A DNA stretch of 64,000 bases, from NCBI GenBank assembly GCA_963674545.2, contig CAXXFB010000001.1, positions 2,418,001-2,482,000 of the forward strand, in the 5' to 3' direction. This document shows, piece by piece, positions 7,802 through 16,968 of this stretch. The notes under the pieces are model-generated. The model saw nothing but the letters and a program-made list of their open reading frames with translations. It had not been told where the DNA came from and searched no databases. This DNA is from JABGQS01 sp963674545 (GTDB lineage: Bacteria; Bacillota; Clostridia; Christensenellales; SZUA-584). A program made the translations under genes and the position numbers. Position 1 is the first letter of the stretch; each line of letters begins with the position of its first letter.

Positions 7802-8714
7802 TGAAAGAATAAAGATTGCTACGTGTACAATAGAAGTTAAAAATAACGATAAGGAAACTTCTGAATCGACAAAATATTCAAAGAGCAGCATAAAAAAAAC
7901 AGATGTTGAAGCGGCAAAAGTAACGAATAATAATCAACAGCGTTTTGAAATAATGAAGGAAATTATTAATAAAGTCATATTAAATAGTACAGACGTGTTG
8001 ATACTTCCTGCGGGGTTTTTTGAGTATAGGAAACAATGTGCGAAAAAAGAGCTAGTAGAAATGGCCACATATGTAAAAAATTATATTTCTGAAAAGATGA
8101 GTTTATTAACAGTTTGTTTTGGTTTCGATTATGATTATGATGATGATAGCAAATTAATGAGGTCGCAGTTGGCTGTTGCTGTAAATGAAGATGGTATCCA
8201 AGGAATAGGAAGGAAGTTTTATCCAACGTCTGAAGAGAAAAATGTAATTAAGTACGCTCTTCCTTTTGATAAAGAAGAAAACTATTCAAGAATAATTACA
8301 ATTAAAAATAAAAAAATATATTTAGCTGTTTGTTATGATGCCTATGGAATAAAGAAAGGCGGGGGAAAGAATAACCCAATCAAAAAACCAGAGGGAGGTA
8401 TTGATATGGTATTTAATTTAATACACGGATTTGTTAAAAGAGGTAAAGGATCTGGGGATTTTTATGCTGTGAAGCATGGCATGGGAGGCGCTTCAATGGT
8501 ATGGAATTGCCCAGTCTTTGGATCTGCAAAATATATGATGGGGAGAAAAATAAATCTGAAATGGCATACTGGGGTAATGTGGGGGGACTATTATAACCCC
8601 AATAAGAATTGGGGTTATAATGATAATAATATACTTAATAAACAAAGTGAAGATATACCATTTGAAGCAAAAAGCGATTATGAAAATGGTAATATGCGTT
8701 TTTTTGAGATATAA
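7794..8714 (+). CDS. Nitrilase-superfamily (carbon-nitrogen hydrolase) protein
   Basis: This 306-residue protein shows the nitrilase fold pattern: a DVLILPAGFFEY strand carrying the first catalytic Glu region, a central lysine region (GRKFYP), and YLAVCYDAYG with the nucleophilic Cys. Members cleave C-N bonds in amides or nitriles. The N-terminal 45 residues are hydrophilic and Ser/Lys-rich, unlike metabolic nitrilases. Its start overlaps the nuclease gene, which suggests a two-gene system rather than housekeeping metabolism. The substrate is unknown. The GGG-rich loop after the Cys (KKGGGKNN) is unusual. Confidence 0.6.
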   Translation: MNSERIKIATCTIEVKNNDKETSESTKYSKSSIKKTDVEAAKVTNNNQQRFEIMKEIINKVILNSTDVLILPAGFFEYRKQCAKKELVEMATYVKNYISEKMSLLTVCFGFDYDYDDDSKLMRSQLAVAVNEDGIQGIGRKFYPTSEEKNVIKYALPFDKEENYSRIITIKNKKIYLAVCYDAYGIKKGGGKNNPIKKPEGGIDMVFNLIHGFVKRGKGSGDFYAVKHGMGGASMVWNCPVFGSAKYMMGRKINLKWHTGVMWGDYYNPNKNWGYNDNNILNKQSEDIPFEAKSDYENGNMRFFEI

Positions 8715-8772
8715 AATCCTGATCAAATACAACAGTGAAAAAAAAGTATATAAAATTTAGAAAGGAAACTAA

Positions 8773-9339
8773 ATGTCACATATACGTTACATTGATGATG
8801 CATTATGCTATATTTACGATAAGATATTTCAATATCTCAGTAAAAATGAATATGTAGAGGGTACCTATAACGACAATCGCCTGGTTGAGCTATGTTGGAA
8901 ATGTTATAAAGACTGCATTATAGAGTCGTATAATGACGGGATTGTTTCCGCTCCGGAAAGTTTTGACTCACAAGATTTATCCAAACTTGTTTGGGAAGTT
9001 GTTAACGATGAAATCGGTGTGAAGGTTTATAAGTATTTTAAAGATAAAAATGGTGTCACTTATGATTCTACCGATAAAGAGTTTGGTGAAAAACAAAAAC
9101 AGTATATAGACTGGACTTTTTCAAACGGATCTGACAACTGCGAATGGTGTAAAAAGTATATTGATGTTGTGGGGCATTGGTTAAAGAATAAGCCTCCGTG
9201 CCAAAAGTGGTATAAGAATAAGATTCATCCGGAATATGATGAAGTAGAACATCTTAAACAACGAAAAGCCCAAATCCACCATATAATTATTGATGAGTCT
9301 GATATCATTGACTTGGATTTAAATAAATTTGAAGACTAA
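8773..9339 (+). CDS. Hypothetical protein
   Basis: This 188-residue soluble protein starts at ATG 8773 behind AAAGGAAA. It is rich in Tyr, Asp and Lys, with a mid-protein CEWCKKY pair and a downstream PPCQKW that might bind a metal. The C-terminal HHIIIDESDIIDLDLNKFED segment is acidic. No family is recognised. It lies 58 bases after the nitrilase-like gene and 70 before the DUF2779 gene on the same strand. Confidence 0.55.
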   Translation: MSHIRYIDDALCYIYDKIFQYLSKNEYVEGTYNDNRLVELCWKCYKDCIIESYNDGIVSAPESFDSQDLSKLVWEVVNDEIGVKVYKYFKDKNGVTYDSTDKEFGEKQKQYIDWTFSNGSDNCEWCKKYIDVVGHWLKNKPPCQKWYKNKIHPEYDEVEHLKQRKAQIHHIIIDESDIIDLDLNKFED

Positions 9340-9409
9340 AGTACCGTTTTGGTTTATTGGCGCTTGATAAAACAAGTAGAGAAGAAATTGAAAATATAAG
9401 GATAAGGTC

Positions 9410-10927
9410 ATGAAACGATTATACCTATCAAAATCAAAATACTGTAGCGCTGTACAGTGTCCAAAGATGCTATGGATGCACAAATACAAGAAAGATTTTT
9501 TCGATGACAGCGTATTGGACGAAGCAGTTTTAGCTCGTGGTAACGAGGTTGGAGACATTGCGATGGGGCTGTTTGGTGAATACGTAGAAGTTAAATATGG
9601 CAAGCCTCAGCAAATGATTGATCATACTGCAAAGCTAATTGAACAGGGAGCCACAAGAATATGTGAGGCATCTTTTGCTTATAAAAGGCTGTTCTGTAGC
9701 GTTGATATTTTTACTAATTCAATAGATGGAGTCGATATCTGTGAGGTGAAGAGCTCAACTGAGATAAAAGATATATATCTGCACGATGTAGCTTTTCAAC
9801 ACTATGTACTTAAAAAACTAGGGCATAACGTCAAGAATATATATATAGCCCATATTGATAATAGCTATGTGAGGTTTGGGGAATTGGATATTGACAGGTT
9901 GTTTACGATTTCGGATGTAACTGATGAAGCAAAAGATTTATACGACGACGTGGACAATCGTATCGAATTCCTAACGGAATATATGTGCCAAACGGATGAA
10001 CCTGAAATGGATATTAGTGAAGCGTGTACTAAGCCTTATACCTGCGGCTATTATGGCTATTGCTCAAGGCATCTCCCTACTCCAAACATTTTTGATATTG
10101 CAAGAATAAGAGCTAAAAAGGCCTTTAATAATTATCGAATGGGTAATATAAGCTATATTGACGTTTTGGCTAATGTTGGTTTAAGTAAGTTGCAAGAAAT
10201 GCAGGTAATACATGAATTAAATGATTTACCACCTTTCATTGACAGTGATAAAATCAACATGTTTTTGAGAACACTTAATTTCCCTCTATATTTTTTGGAT
10301 TTTGAAACTTTTCAGCAAGCAATACCAACGTTTAATGGTCAGTCACCCTATCAGCAAATACCTTTTCAATACTCTTTGCATTACCTAGAGAGCATGGATG
10401 ATGAGCTAAAACATACGGAGTTTTTAGCAGGTGTGGGTATTGACCCGCGAAGAGAATTAGCACAAAGTTTGACTAGAGATATTCCTAAAGATGTTTGCAT
10501 TTTAGCCTATAATATGAGCTTTGAAAAAAGCGTTATAAAAAGACTGGCAAATCAATATGAGAACCTATCGGACCATCTTATGAATATTCATGATAACATA
10601 AAGGATTTGATGATACCTTTTCAACAGCAAAGCTATTATTCAAAGCTTATGAAGGGATCTTGTTCTATAAAAAATGTTCTGCCAGCTCTTTTTCCTGACG
10701 ATGAAGAATTAAATTACGGTAACCTTGAAGGAGTTCATAATGGCAGTGAAGCAATGAATGCATATGCGCAGTTAAGTGAAAGAACTGAAGAAGAAAGAGA
10801 AGAAATTAGAAAGCAGTTGTTAAAATACTGCAAGCTTGATACATATGCAATGGTAAAAATTTGGCAGAAACTTTATGAAGCGGCTAATATAAGTCCCCAA
10901 AAACGTACTGCTAAAGAGTATAATTAG
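9410..10927 (+). CDS. DUF2779 nuclease-like protein
   Basis: This 505-residue protein belongs to DUF2779. The N-terminal part looks like a Cas4/RecB-type PD-(D/E)XK domain: LSKSKYCSAVQCPKMLW (Cys12, Cys17), DGVDICEVKSS as the D...ExK core, and CTKPYTCGYYGYC near residue 210 as the partner cysteines of an iron-sulphur cluster. The second half has a DnaQ-like exonuclease pattern: YFLDFETFQQAIP near residue 295, ILAYNMSFEKSVI, and KYCKLDTYAMV. It would be a two-domain DNA-processing enzyme. The start at ATG 9410 follows AAGGATAAGG. No operon partner is obvious. Confidence 0.8.
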   Translation: MKRLYLSKSKYCSAVQCPKMLWMHKYKKDFFDDSVLDEAVLARGNEVGDIAMGLFGEYVEVKYGKPQQMIDHTAKLIEQGATRICEASFAYKRLFCSVDIFTNSIDGVDICEVKSSTEIKDIYLHDVAFQHYVLKKLGHNVKNIYIAHIDNSYVRFGELDIDRLFTISDVTDEAKDLYDDVDNRIEFLTEYMCQTDEPEMDISEACTKPYTCGYYGYCSRHLPTPNIFDIARIRAKKAFNNYRMGNISYIDVLANVGLSKLQEMQVIHELNDLPPFIDSDKINMFLRTLNFPLYFLDFETFQQAIPTFNGQSPYQQIPFQYSLHYLESMDDELKHTEFLAGVGIDPRRELAQSLTRDIPKDVCILAYNMSFEKSVIKRLANQYENLSDHLMNIHDNIKDLMIPFQQQSYYSKLMKGSCSIKNVLPALFPDDEELNYGNLEGVHNGSEAMNAYAQLSERTEEEREEIRKQLLKYCKLDTYAMVKIWQKLYEAANISPQKRTAKEYN

Positions 10928-10965
10928 TTTAAAGATTAGCTTAAGGTATATGAGGGGGAGCTTGA

Positions 10966-12255
10966 ATGCCAGGAAATGAAGATTGTATTTTAACATACTC
11001 AAAGACTGAGGTGAATCCTTTTAATATTCAGCCAGAGGATATAAACATTGAGGATATAGCACATTCATTATCTATGATGACCAGGGCAAATGGTCATTTT
11101 AAACACTTTTATTCTGTGGCGCAGCATTCTATCAATTGTGCAATGGAGGCAAAAAGCAGAGGGCTATCAAAAAGTATTCAGCTAGCATGCCTGTTGCACG
11201 ATGCAGCAGAAGCATATATTGCTGATGTTCCAAGACCTGTAAAGAATAAGCTTATCGGATATGATAAGATTGAAAAAAAGATATCAGATGTTGTTTATTC
11301 AAAGTTCGATTTGAAAGAACTTACAGATAACGAACATAAGGTTATAAAAGAAATTGACGATGCACTTCTATACTATGAATTTAAGGAATTAATGGGTACT
11401 AGAATTTCTGAACATGCACCCCACATATCAACAACTTTTGATTTTTCATTTAATAATATTGATAAAGTCAAGAGCGTTTTTTTATCTTTGTTTTACAGTT
11501 TATTAGAAAAAGAAAGTTCCAGATCTTTTACTTCAAATTTTAAAGTAGTAGGAGTTGATGGATGTAGAGCTGGTTGGGCAGCTTTTACTATAGATAGCAG
11601 CGGGAATAGCTTTAAGATTTACAACTCAATAAAAATGTTGTGCAGAGAAAATGCAGATGCTGAATTGATAATCATTGATATGCCAATAGGTCTTCCAGAA
11701 AACATGAATGATATAAGACCGGAAATAGAAGCAAGAAAGATACTTGGAAAGAAAGCCTCAAGCATTTTTAACTGTCCATGCCGACAAGCAGTATATAAGG
11801 AAAGTTACAAAGAAGCTAATGAAATGAACAAAAATGTACTGGGTAAGGGTTTGTCTCAACAGTCTTATGCAATCTGTCCTAAAATAAGAGAAATTGACAT
11901 GTTTCTAAAAGATAATGAAGAATATAAGAATAAGCTGATAGAAAGCCACCCAGAAATTTGCTTTTCCAAACTTAATGGGACCCCAATTTTCGAAAACAAA
12001 AAGACTCCAGAAGGAATTAAAAAAAGAATATCAGTATTATCTAAGTATTACAAGGGAATAGAAGCAATAGTATATGGAAGTGAGATTAGCAAAAAGGATG
12101 CGCAGATTGATGATATTCTTGATGCGATCTGTTTAGCTGTAGTTGCCAAGATTGGCCAAAAAGATAAACTAAAAGCTATTCCCAGCATACCACAAAAAGA
12201 TAACTGTGGACTTTTAATGCAGATGGTTTACTCTGAAGGGAGTGAGAGCAATTAA
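10966..12255 (+). CDS. HD phosphohydrolase fused to DUF429 domain
   Basis: The first 180 of 429 residues are a YfbR-like HD hydrolase (SVAQHSINCA, then LLHDAAEAYIADVPRPVKN), a family that removes phosphate from deoxynucleotides. From residue 192 a DUF429 domain follows (VVGVDGCRAGWAAF, IIDMPIGLPE, ARKILGKKASSIFNCPCRQAVY, ESHPEICFSKLNG), a predicted RNase H-like nuclease fold. The two normally occur as separate proteins, so the fusion is noteworthy. It starts at ATG 10966 behind AGGGGGAG. A role in nucleotide depletion or nucleic-acid cleavage is an inference. Confidence 0.75.
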   Translation: MPGNEDCILTYSKTEVNPFNIQPEDINIEDIAHSLSMMTRANGHFKHFYSVAQHSINCAMEAKSRGLSKSIQLACLLHDAAEAYIADVPRPVKNKLIGYDKIEKKISDVVYSKFDLKELTDNEHKVIKEIDDALLYYEFKELMGTRISEHAPHISTTFDFSFNNIDKVKSVFLSLFYSLLEKESSRSFTSNFKVVGVDGCRAGWAAFTIDSSGNSFKIYNSIKMLCRENADAELIIIDMPIGLPENMNDIRPEIEARKILGKKASSIFNCPCRQAVYKESYKEANEMNKNVLGKGLSQQSYAICPKIREIDMFLKDNEEYKNKLIESHPEICFSKLNGTPIFENKKTPEGIKKRISVLSKYYKGIEAIVYGSEISKKDAQIDDILDAICLAVVAKIGQKDKLKAIPSIPQKDNCGLLMQMVYSEGSESN

Positions 12256-12466
12256 AAATAAAAGCAAGTTCTCTTGGACAGAACTCTATATTTTTAATAA
12301 AGTAACGCAAAGTTCCCCGACAAACAAAACCGGTGCTGGGTCTATTATTGCGGTTGTGATTATTGTGGGTATATTCATTCTTGGATTGCCTTGGTGGTTG
12401 TGTGTAACTCTGATTGTAGTTAGTGTTTTAGGTTTAGCACTTGGAATATCAAATAGAAAGACTTAA
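12242..12466 (+). CDS. Small membrane protein, copy 1
   Basis: This 74-residue frame encodes a hydrophobic core (SIIAVVIIVGIFILGLP, then WWLCVTLIVVSVLGLAL) ending GISNRKT. It is nearly identical to the protein at 17133 from residue 30 onward. The first 28 residues are unrelated and the GTG start at 12242 lies inside the previous gene with a poor ribosome binding site, so the 5' end may have been replaced and expression is doubtful. Two membrane helices are predicted. Function unknown. Confidence 0.45.
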   Translation: MRAIKNKSKFSWTELYIFNKVTQSSPTNKTGAGSIIAVVIIVGIFILGLPWWLCVTLIVVSVLGLALGISNRKT

Positions 12467-12560
12467 TTACAAAAAGAAGGGTAATTAAATGTGGTTTTTA
12501 GTTGGTATAGTATTTTTAATTATAGGACTTTTACTTAGAAGAAAATAAATGCATTCTTAT
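12329..12560 (+). repeat. About 230-bp direct repeat, copy 1
   Basis: From the GGTGCTGG block near 12333 to the ATGCATT block near 12555 the sequence is more than 90 percent identical by eye to 17185-17408. It carries the end of the small membrane protein, the 19-residue peptide gene and the start of the following frame. The two copies are direct repeats about 4.85 kb apart. Confidence 0.8.
12489..12548 (+). CDS. 19-residue hydrophobic peptide, copy 1
   Basis: ATG 12489 follows an AGAAGGG ribosome binding site and encodes MWFLVGIVFLIIGLLLRRK, one membrane helix with a basic end. The same peptide with three changes is encoded at 17341. Conservation of the frame, ribosome binding site and stop in both repeat copies supports real translation. 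The form resembles small type I toxin-like or regulatory membrane peptides, but nothing else supports a toxin role. Confidence 0.55.
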   Translation: MWFLVGIVFLIIGLLLRRK

Positions 12561-12818
12561 AGCAAAAACTGGTCGCTAGTACCGAAATCTTTGTTTTGTG
12601 ATTGGATTTATTTAAAAGCACTAAAAGAACAAGAGAGCTTATCAAAGGAGATTAAGGCCTATAACGCATTTGCAGATTTAGAATTCAACCAAAACAAGTC
12701 CATTAACTGTAAGGCTAGGGCTGCAGCTATTTTCGTAACTTTAATGAAATTAGACTTGCTATATAGCGTATTAAAGAATGACAAAGAGTTCAAGTCAATA
12801 TATCCATTGGAGACTTAG
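12549..12818 (+). CDS. Hypothetical protein
   Basis: An ATG directly abutting the stop of the 19-residue peptide opens 89 codons for a soluble, mostly helical protein (KALKEQESLSKEIKAYNAF). There is no recognised family. In the second repeat copy the corresponding frame is truncated after 8 codons (17401), showing that this gene extends beyond the shared repeat only in copy 1. Translation would depend on coupling to the peptide. Confidence 0.4.
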   Translation: MHSYSKNWSLVPKSLFCDWIYLKALKEQESLSKEIKAYNAFADLEFNQNKSINCKARAAAIFVTLMKLDLLYSVLKNDKEFKSIYPLET

Positions 12819-12914
12819 CAACTGAAGATGTTCTAATATTTGGAATGGCACGGTAAGCATACGTAATAATTACTTATATTATAGTATATTCAACAAATTT
12901 TTAAGGATACATTT

Positions 12915-13679
12915 ATGATAAAAATAGAAAACACTCAAAATCTAACAGGCGTAAAAATATCGGGCAGCTTTGATGATCTATATGAGCTTGTCGAAGCTCT
13001 ATATAAAATCTCAATTGACGAGTTTTCTGATAAGCACAAAGAATACATCAACGTCTCAACCCGTATGCTTGGCTTAAGCTATGATATTAGGCATGCATAT
13101 CAAGGCGATCGTAATATAGAACTGATAGATAATGGCATGGATAAAGAAACAATGAAATTACGTGGGGAAATTACACCTGATAAAAATGTCATTTATTCTT
13201 GTAATTACTTGTATCCTGAAATGTTCTTTTGCATGGCTGTAATAAATGAACTGATAATCCTAAGAGTAATGGATATCACGAAAGCGAAATATGTTTTCAG
13301 TGAGATGCTTCATCCGAAAGTAGTGTGGGATAAAACCATCTCTGTCCTCCGATCTTTTCAAAGTGCATTTTCCGAATGTGTTAAGGATACATTATCGGAA
13401 CAGAGTTATAGAATGTGGCTTAAAGCAATGACCGATAAAGATATTTATATAACAAATATTCTTCGGCAGTATGTTGACCTGGCTAATATCGACTATTTAA
13501 AACTGGATAAAGAACAGAGGCTTAAAAACTTTCTAAAATTCACCAGGAAGATAACTAATTACAATAGCAATAAAGAATACGCAGAAATATTACAGGAGAT
13601 ATATGATTATGCTGCTGAGCATGATTGTGATGTTAACAATATAAGAATCGGTGAATATCCAGAAGTTATAGAGTGGTAA
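12915..13679 (+). CDS. Hypothetical protein, possibly DUF6904 type
   Basis: This 254-residue soluble protein starts at ATG 12915 behind AAGGA. It contains YDIRHAYQGDRNIELI and YLYPEMFFCMAVINELI, which recall the uncharacterised DUF6904 family found in accessory regions of gut Firmicutes; the match is from memory of motif layout and is tentative. The second half is helical with many charged residues. No catalytic motif is visible. It stands alone between short intergenic gaps. Confidence 0.5.
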   Translation: MIKIENTQNLTGVKISGSFDDLYELVEALYKISIDEFSDKHKEYINVSTRMLGLSYDIRHAYQGDRNIELIDNGMDKETMKLRGEITPDKNVIYSCNYLYPEMFFCMAVINELIILRVMDITKAKYVFSEMLHPKVVWDKTISVLRSFQSAFSECVKDTLSEQSYRMWLKAMTDKDIYITNILRQYVDLANIDYLKLDKEQRLKNFLKFTRKITNYNSNKEYAEILQEIYDYAAEHDCDVNNIRIGEYPEVIEW

Positions 13680-13816
13680 TAGCGCAGTATAATATACTGA
13701 AAAACTTGCGCTTCATATGAGTATTTGGCAGCTAAGAGTAAGATTGAACTGGCCAAAAGTATATGGTAGTATTTTGTGGAGTGCGAAATGCTAACTTCAT
13801 ATTTGGAGAAATACAA

Positions 13817-14431
13817 ATGCCAATTACAGTATCTGAACTTTTTAAAACTGCAGGGTTACTAATAGATGGTAAGATTGCCTGGGGCGAACTGCCAAAAGAA
13901 GAGCGCTCAGGTATTTATGTGGTTGCATTAAGCGGAGAACCGAACAGCCTAATTACATTAGATGCTATCCCGGTATCATTAACTGCAATAGCCGAATGGA
14001 TAAACAGGGCATCTCTAATGCGAATTGATAATCAAGCTCCAACTGTAGAGACTATATCGAATAGATTAGGTGAGTTCTGGTTATCAGATGAAACCATTCT
14101 ATATATTGCACAGACAAATCGATCCCTAAGAGTTAGAATACGTGAATTGTATTATCAAGTCTTGGGGGGGATGTCCAGACATTGTGGGGGCCATTGGTTA
14201 AAAGCTTTAGAGAATCTAAAGGACTTGTCATTTCATTACTCGATAATCGAGAGAGACCAGAGAAAAGTCGAGGATATCATGTTGAAAATATTCCACGAAG
14301 CAGCAAGTTCTAAATCAAATGAAAATTCATATAAAGTGCTTATGCCGTTTGCGAACCGTCAAGCACCTGCGATTGAGCCAAACAGGAAGTATTATAGGAA
14401 GCAGCATGGTATAACCAATCAAGTGATTTAA
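13817..14431 (+). CDS. GIY-YIG-like protein
   Basis: ATG 13817 with GGAG upstream gives 204 residues; an earlier in-phase start at 13763 lacks a ribosome binding site. Residues about 30-120 follow the GIY-YIG nuclease order: SGIYVVAL, then ILYIAQTNRSLRVRIREL and HCGGHWLKAL. The second tripeptide is YIA rather than YIG, while the Arg of the RxR helix is kept. It could be an active single-strand cleaving nuclease or a degenerate relative. It lies 23 bases before the ADP-ribosylglycohydrolase gene, so the two may be co-transcribed. Confidence 0.55.
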   Translation: MPITVSELFKTAGLLIDGKIAWGELPKEERSGIYVVALSGEPNSLITLDAIPVSLTAIAEWINRASLMRIDNQAPTVETISNRLGEFWLSDETILYIAQTNRSLRVRIRELYYQVLGGMSRHCGGHWLKALENLKDLSFHYSIIERDQRKVEDIMLKIFHEAASSKSNENSYKVLMPFANRQAPAIEPNRKYYRKQHGITNQVI

Positions 14432-14454
14432 AGAATCAATATGGAGGCAAGTAT

Positions 14455-15266
14455 ATGATCGGAGCGATTATTGGAGATATTGTCGGCTCACGTTTTGAAT
14501 TTAACAACATAAAAACAAAGGAATTCGACCTATTTACAGAAAAGTGCTTTGCAACTGATGACAGCATTATGTCATTGGCTGTAGCTGAAGCAATCTTGAA
14601 ATGTAATAGCGAATGGAGCGAACTTGGCGATTTTGTAATTAATAGTATGCAGGAATTAGGACAATTATACCCTGATGCTGGATATGGCGATATCTCATTT
14701 ATACGAGTATGTTCAGAGAGTGGCTATATTTAGAAAATCCTGTCCCATATAACAGCTTTGGAAACGGTGCAGCAATGAGAGTAAGTGCTTGCGGATTTGC
14801 TGCGAATGATTTAGACGAGGCTATCAGTCTGTCTAAAATGGTTACAGAAGTCACTCATAATCACCCTGAAGGCATAAAGGGAGCTGAAGCTACCACGGCT
14901 GCGATATATCTGGCACGCAGCGGAAGCAGCATATCTGAAATAAGAGACTATATTAGTAAACATTATTATGATTTAGATTTTACACTTGATGGGATAAGGG
15001 ATGAATATAGTTTTGATGAAACATGCCAGAGAACTGTCCCACAAGCCATAACTGCTTTTTTGGAATCAACAGGCTTTGAAGATGCTATAAGAAACGCAAT
15101 TTCTATAGGCGGAGATAGCGATACACTTGGCGCCATTGCAGGCAGTATTGCTGGAGCATATTATGGTATAACGAAAGAAATAAGGAAAACGGCGCTAGGC
15201 TATCTTGACGATATTCTTATTGAAATATTAATTGGGTTTGAAGAATTATATATGCAAAAATTGTAA
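14455..15266 (+). pseudogene. ADP-ribosylglycohydrolase, frameshifted
   Basis: The N-terminal piece (14455-14733) carries the family start IGAIIGDIVGSRFEF and the metal-binding TDDS. The C-terminal piece (in frame to 15266) carries NSFGNGAAMRVSA, THNHPEGIKGAEA and IGGDSDTLGAIAGSIAGAYYG. The join fails near 14690-14708, where about 17 extra bases between GYGD and MFREWL shift the frame and give a stop at 14733. All active-site residues are present but on separate pieces. The enzyme normally removes ADP-ribose from proteins or nucleic acids. It is either a broken gene or an assembly error. Confidence 0.75.
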
Positions 15267-15309
15267 GCTACATATGCAATACAGGATGGAAGTTTTAAAA
15301 TATTAAATG

Positions 15310-15318
15310 TGCTATAAT
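15310..15318 (+). promoter_or_regulatory. Extended -10 promoter for the lipoprotein gene
   Basis: TGCTATAAT is a perfect TGnTATAAT extended -10 box, 17 bases upstream of the ATG at 15336. No matching -35 box is seen. Confidence 0.5.
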
Positions 15319-15335
15319 TACTATAGGTTGATTAG

Positions 15336-16553
15336 ATGAGCAAGAGAAAACACAAATTAATTATAAGAAACTTAGGCTTAATTCTTTTAGCATTATTCTT
15401 TTGTCTGCTGTTTAACGGATGCAGCTATGAAGATACCAATAATCAAAACTCATTAGAAATCAGTCCCCAGATTACAGATAATATAGTCAGCCAAGTAACA
15501 CAAACTCCTCTAATTCCAGAAACATCATCAGCTTCAGATATTTATGAAGAGCTACCCGACGATTCATCATTTGAAGTGCACTTCATAGATGTTGGGCAAG
15601 GCGATTCAGCTTTGATCTTGTGTGATGGAAAAGCCATGCTGATAGACGGAGGTAATGCAGCAGACTCGAATCTGATCTATGCGTATCTGAGAAATCATAA
15701 CATTGAACATCTGGAGTATATAGTATGTACTCATCCTCATGAAGATCATGTTGGCGGCTTGGCTGGGGCATTGAATTACGCACAGGTAGACATAGCTTTT
15801 GCACCAGTAACTTCCTACGACAGTAAGGCTTTTTCAAACTTTGTTAAATACCTAAGCAAACAGGGTGTGTCTATCACAGTGCCATCAGCGGGAGATACAT
15901 TTACCTTAGGAAGTGCTTCTGTTACTGTTTTAGGTCCTATCATACCATCAGACGAACCGAATAACACGTCTATTGTCCTGAGAATTGTATATGGCAATAC
16001 TTCATTCTTGTTCACGGGTGATGCTGAACGTGAAGAAGAACAGGATATCCTAGAAGCTGGTTTTAACCTATCAAGCACTGTTCTTAAGGTTGGACACCAT
16101 GGTAGCGATGATGCAACTTCATATCCGTTTCTGCGTGAAATAATGCCTAAGTACGCCGTTATATCCGTAGGGGCAGACAATACCTATGGGCATCCGACTG
16201 AGGCTACTCTGAGCCGCCTTAGGGACGCTGATGTGACGGTATATCGTACTGATATGCAGGGAGATATAATTTGTACCAGTGACGGGAAAACCGTGTCGTT
16301 TTCGGTTGAGCGCAATGCTGGCGCAGACACCTTAGACTCTATTGGATCTAATAGTACTCAGACTACGAATCCGACTGCTTCTAATACTACAAGCGAATAT
16401 GATTATGTAATCAACACTAATACAGGCAAGTTCCATCATCCTTGGTGTTCCAGCGTTGACCAGATGAACGAGGAGAATAAACAGTTTTACACAGGAGACC
16501 GTGATGATCTTATAGCTCAGGGATATTCTCCTTGTGGAAGATGTAATCCATAA
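15336..16553 (+). CDS. Metallo-beta-lactamase-fold lipoprotein (ComEC-like)
   Basis: This 405-residue protein has a basic N-terminus, a hydrophobic helix and a lipobox LFNGC (Cys29), so it should be a membrane-anchored extracellular lipoprotein. From residue 75 it has the ComEC/Rec2-type metallo-beta-lactamase domain: HFIDVGQGDSALI, IDGG, THPHEDHVGG, LFTGDAE and VGHHGS. The last 50 residues form a separate domain with KFHHPWC and PCGRCNP, the cysteine pattern found appended to secreted nucleases. A DNA or nucleotide phosphodiesterase role outside the cell is inferred. It has its own extended -10 promoter. Confidence 0.8.
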   Translation: MSKRKHKLIIRNLGLILLALFFCLLFNGCSYEDTNNQNSLEISPQITDNIVSQVTQTPLIPETSSASDIYEELPDDSSFEVHFIDVGQGDSALILCDGKAMLIDGGNAADSNLIYAYLRNHNIEHLEYIVCTHPHEDHVGGLAGALNYAQVDIAFAPVTSYDSKAFSNFVKYLSKQGVSITVPSAGDTFTLGSASVTVLGPIIPSDEPNNTSIVLRIVYGNTSFLFTGDAEREEEQDILEAGFNLSSTVLKVGHHGSDDATSYPFLREIMPKYAVISVGADNTYGHPTEATLSRLRDADVTVYRTDMQGDIICTSDGKTVSFSVERNAGADTLDSIGSNSTQTTNPTASNTTSEYDYVINTNTGKFHHPWCSSVDQMNEENKQFYTGDRDDLIAQGYSPCGRCNP

Positions 16554-16590
16554 GTTCCTATATTGAGCTATATAGGCAATAACAAAAGCA

Positions 16591-16962
16591 TCAGGTTATC
16601 CTTCGTGCAAATAACATGTAATTGTCTCTTTTGCCATGACCGATATAAACCGCATACGTGCCACGGTTCATCTTTACGGCATCGGCAGGTAGAAACAGTT
16701 CAACATCCTCTTTGAAAATATAAGTGTCATTATATACGAAAACGGTAGTATAGTATCTTAGCCCAGCTTCGTGTATTTGTGCAAAATCAGATGTATCTTT
16801 TAGACCGCCGATATATGTATTGCCGCTGAACTCAGAACCCATCAGCATAACAAAAGAGCTGTTGCCTATCGCAACACCGCCTCGGCTTGATAGAGTCTTA
16901 ATTATCCTGCCACCAGCGAGTTTGACAAAGTCTTCGTGTATAATTTCTTTGATAACACCCAT
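16591..16962 (-). CDS. Hypothetical protein, probably leaderless
   Basis: This 123-residue soluble beta-rich protein is the only minus-strand gene in the first 34 kb. There is no ribosome binding site before the ATG at 16962. Instead a good promoter (TTGCGT, 17 bases, TATAAT) ends 6 bases upstream, so transcription should start at or next to the ATG. No family is recognised. The gene converges on the lipoprotein gene and diverges from the small membrane protein at 17133. Confidence 0.5.
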   Translation of the reverse strand: MGVIKEIIHEDFVKLAGGRIIKTLSSRGGVAIGNSSFVMLMGSEFSGNTYIGGLKDTSDFAQIHEAGLRYYTTVFVYNDTYIFKEDVELFLPADAVKMNRGTYAVYIGHGKRDNYMLFARRIT

Positions 16963-16968
16963 AATAGC

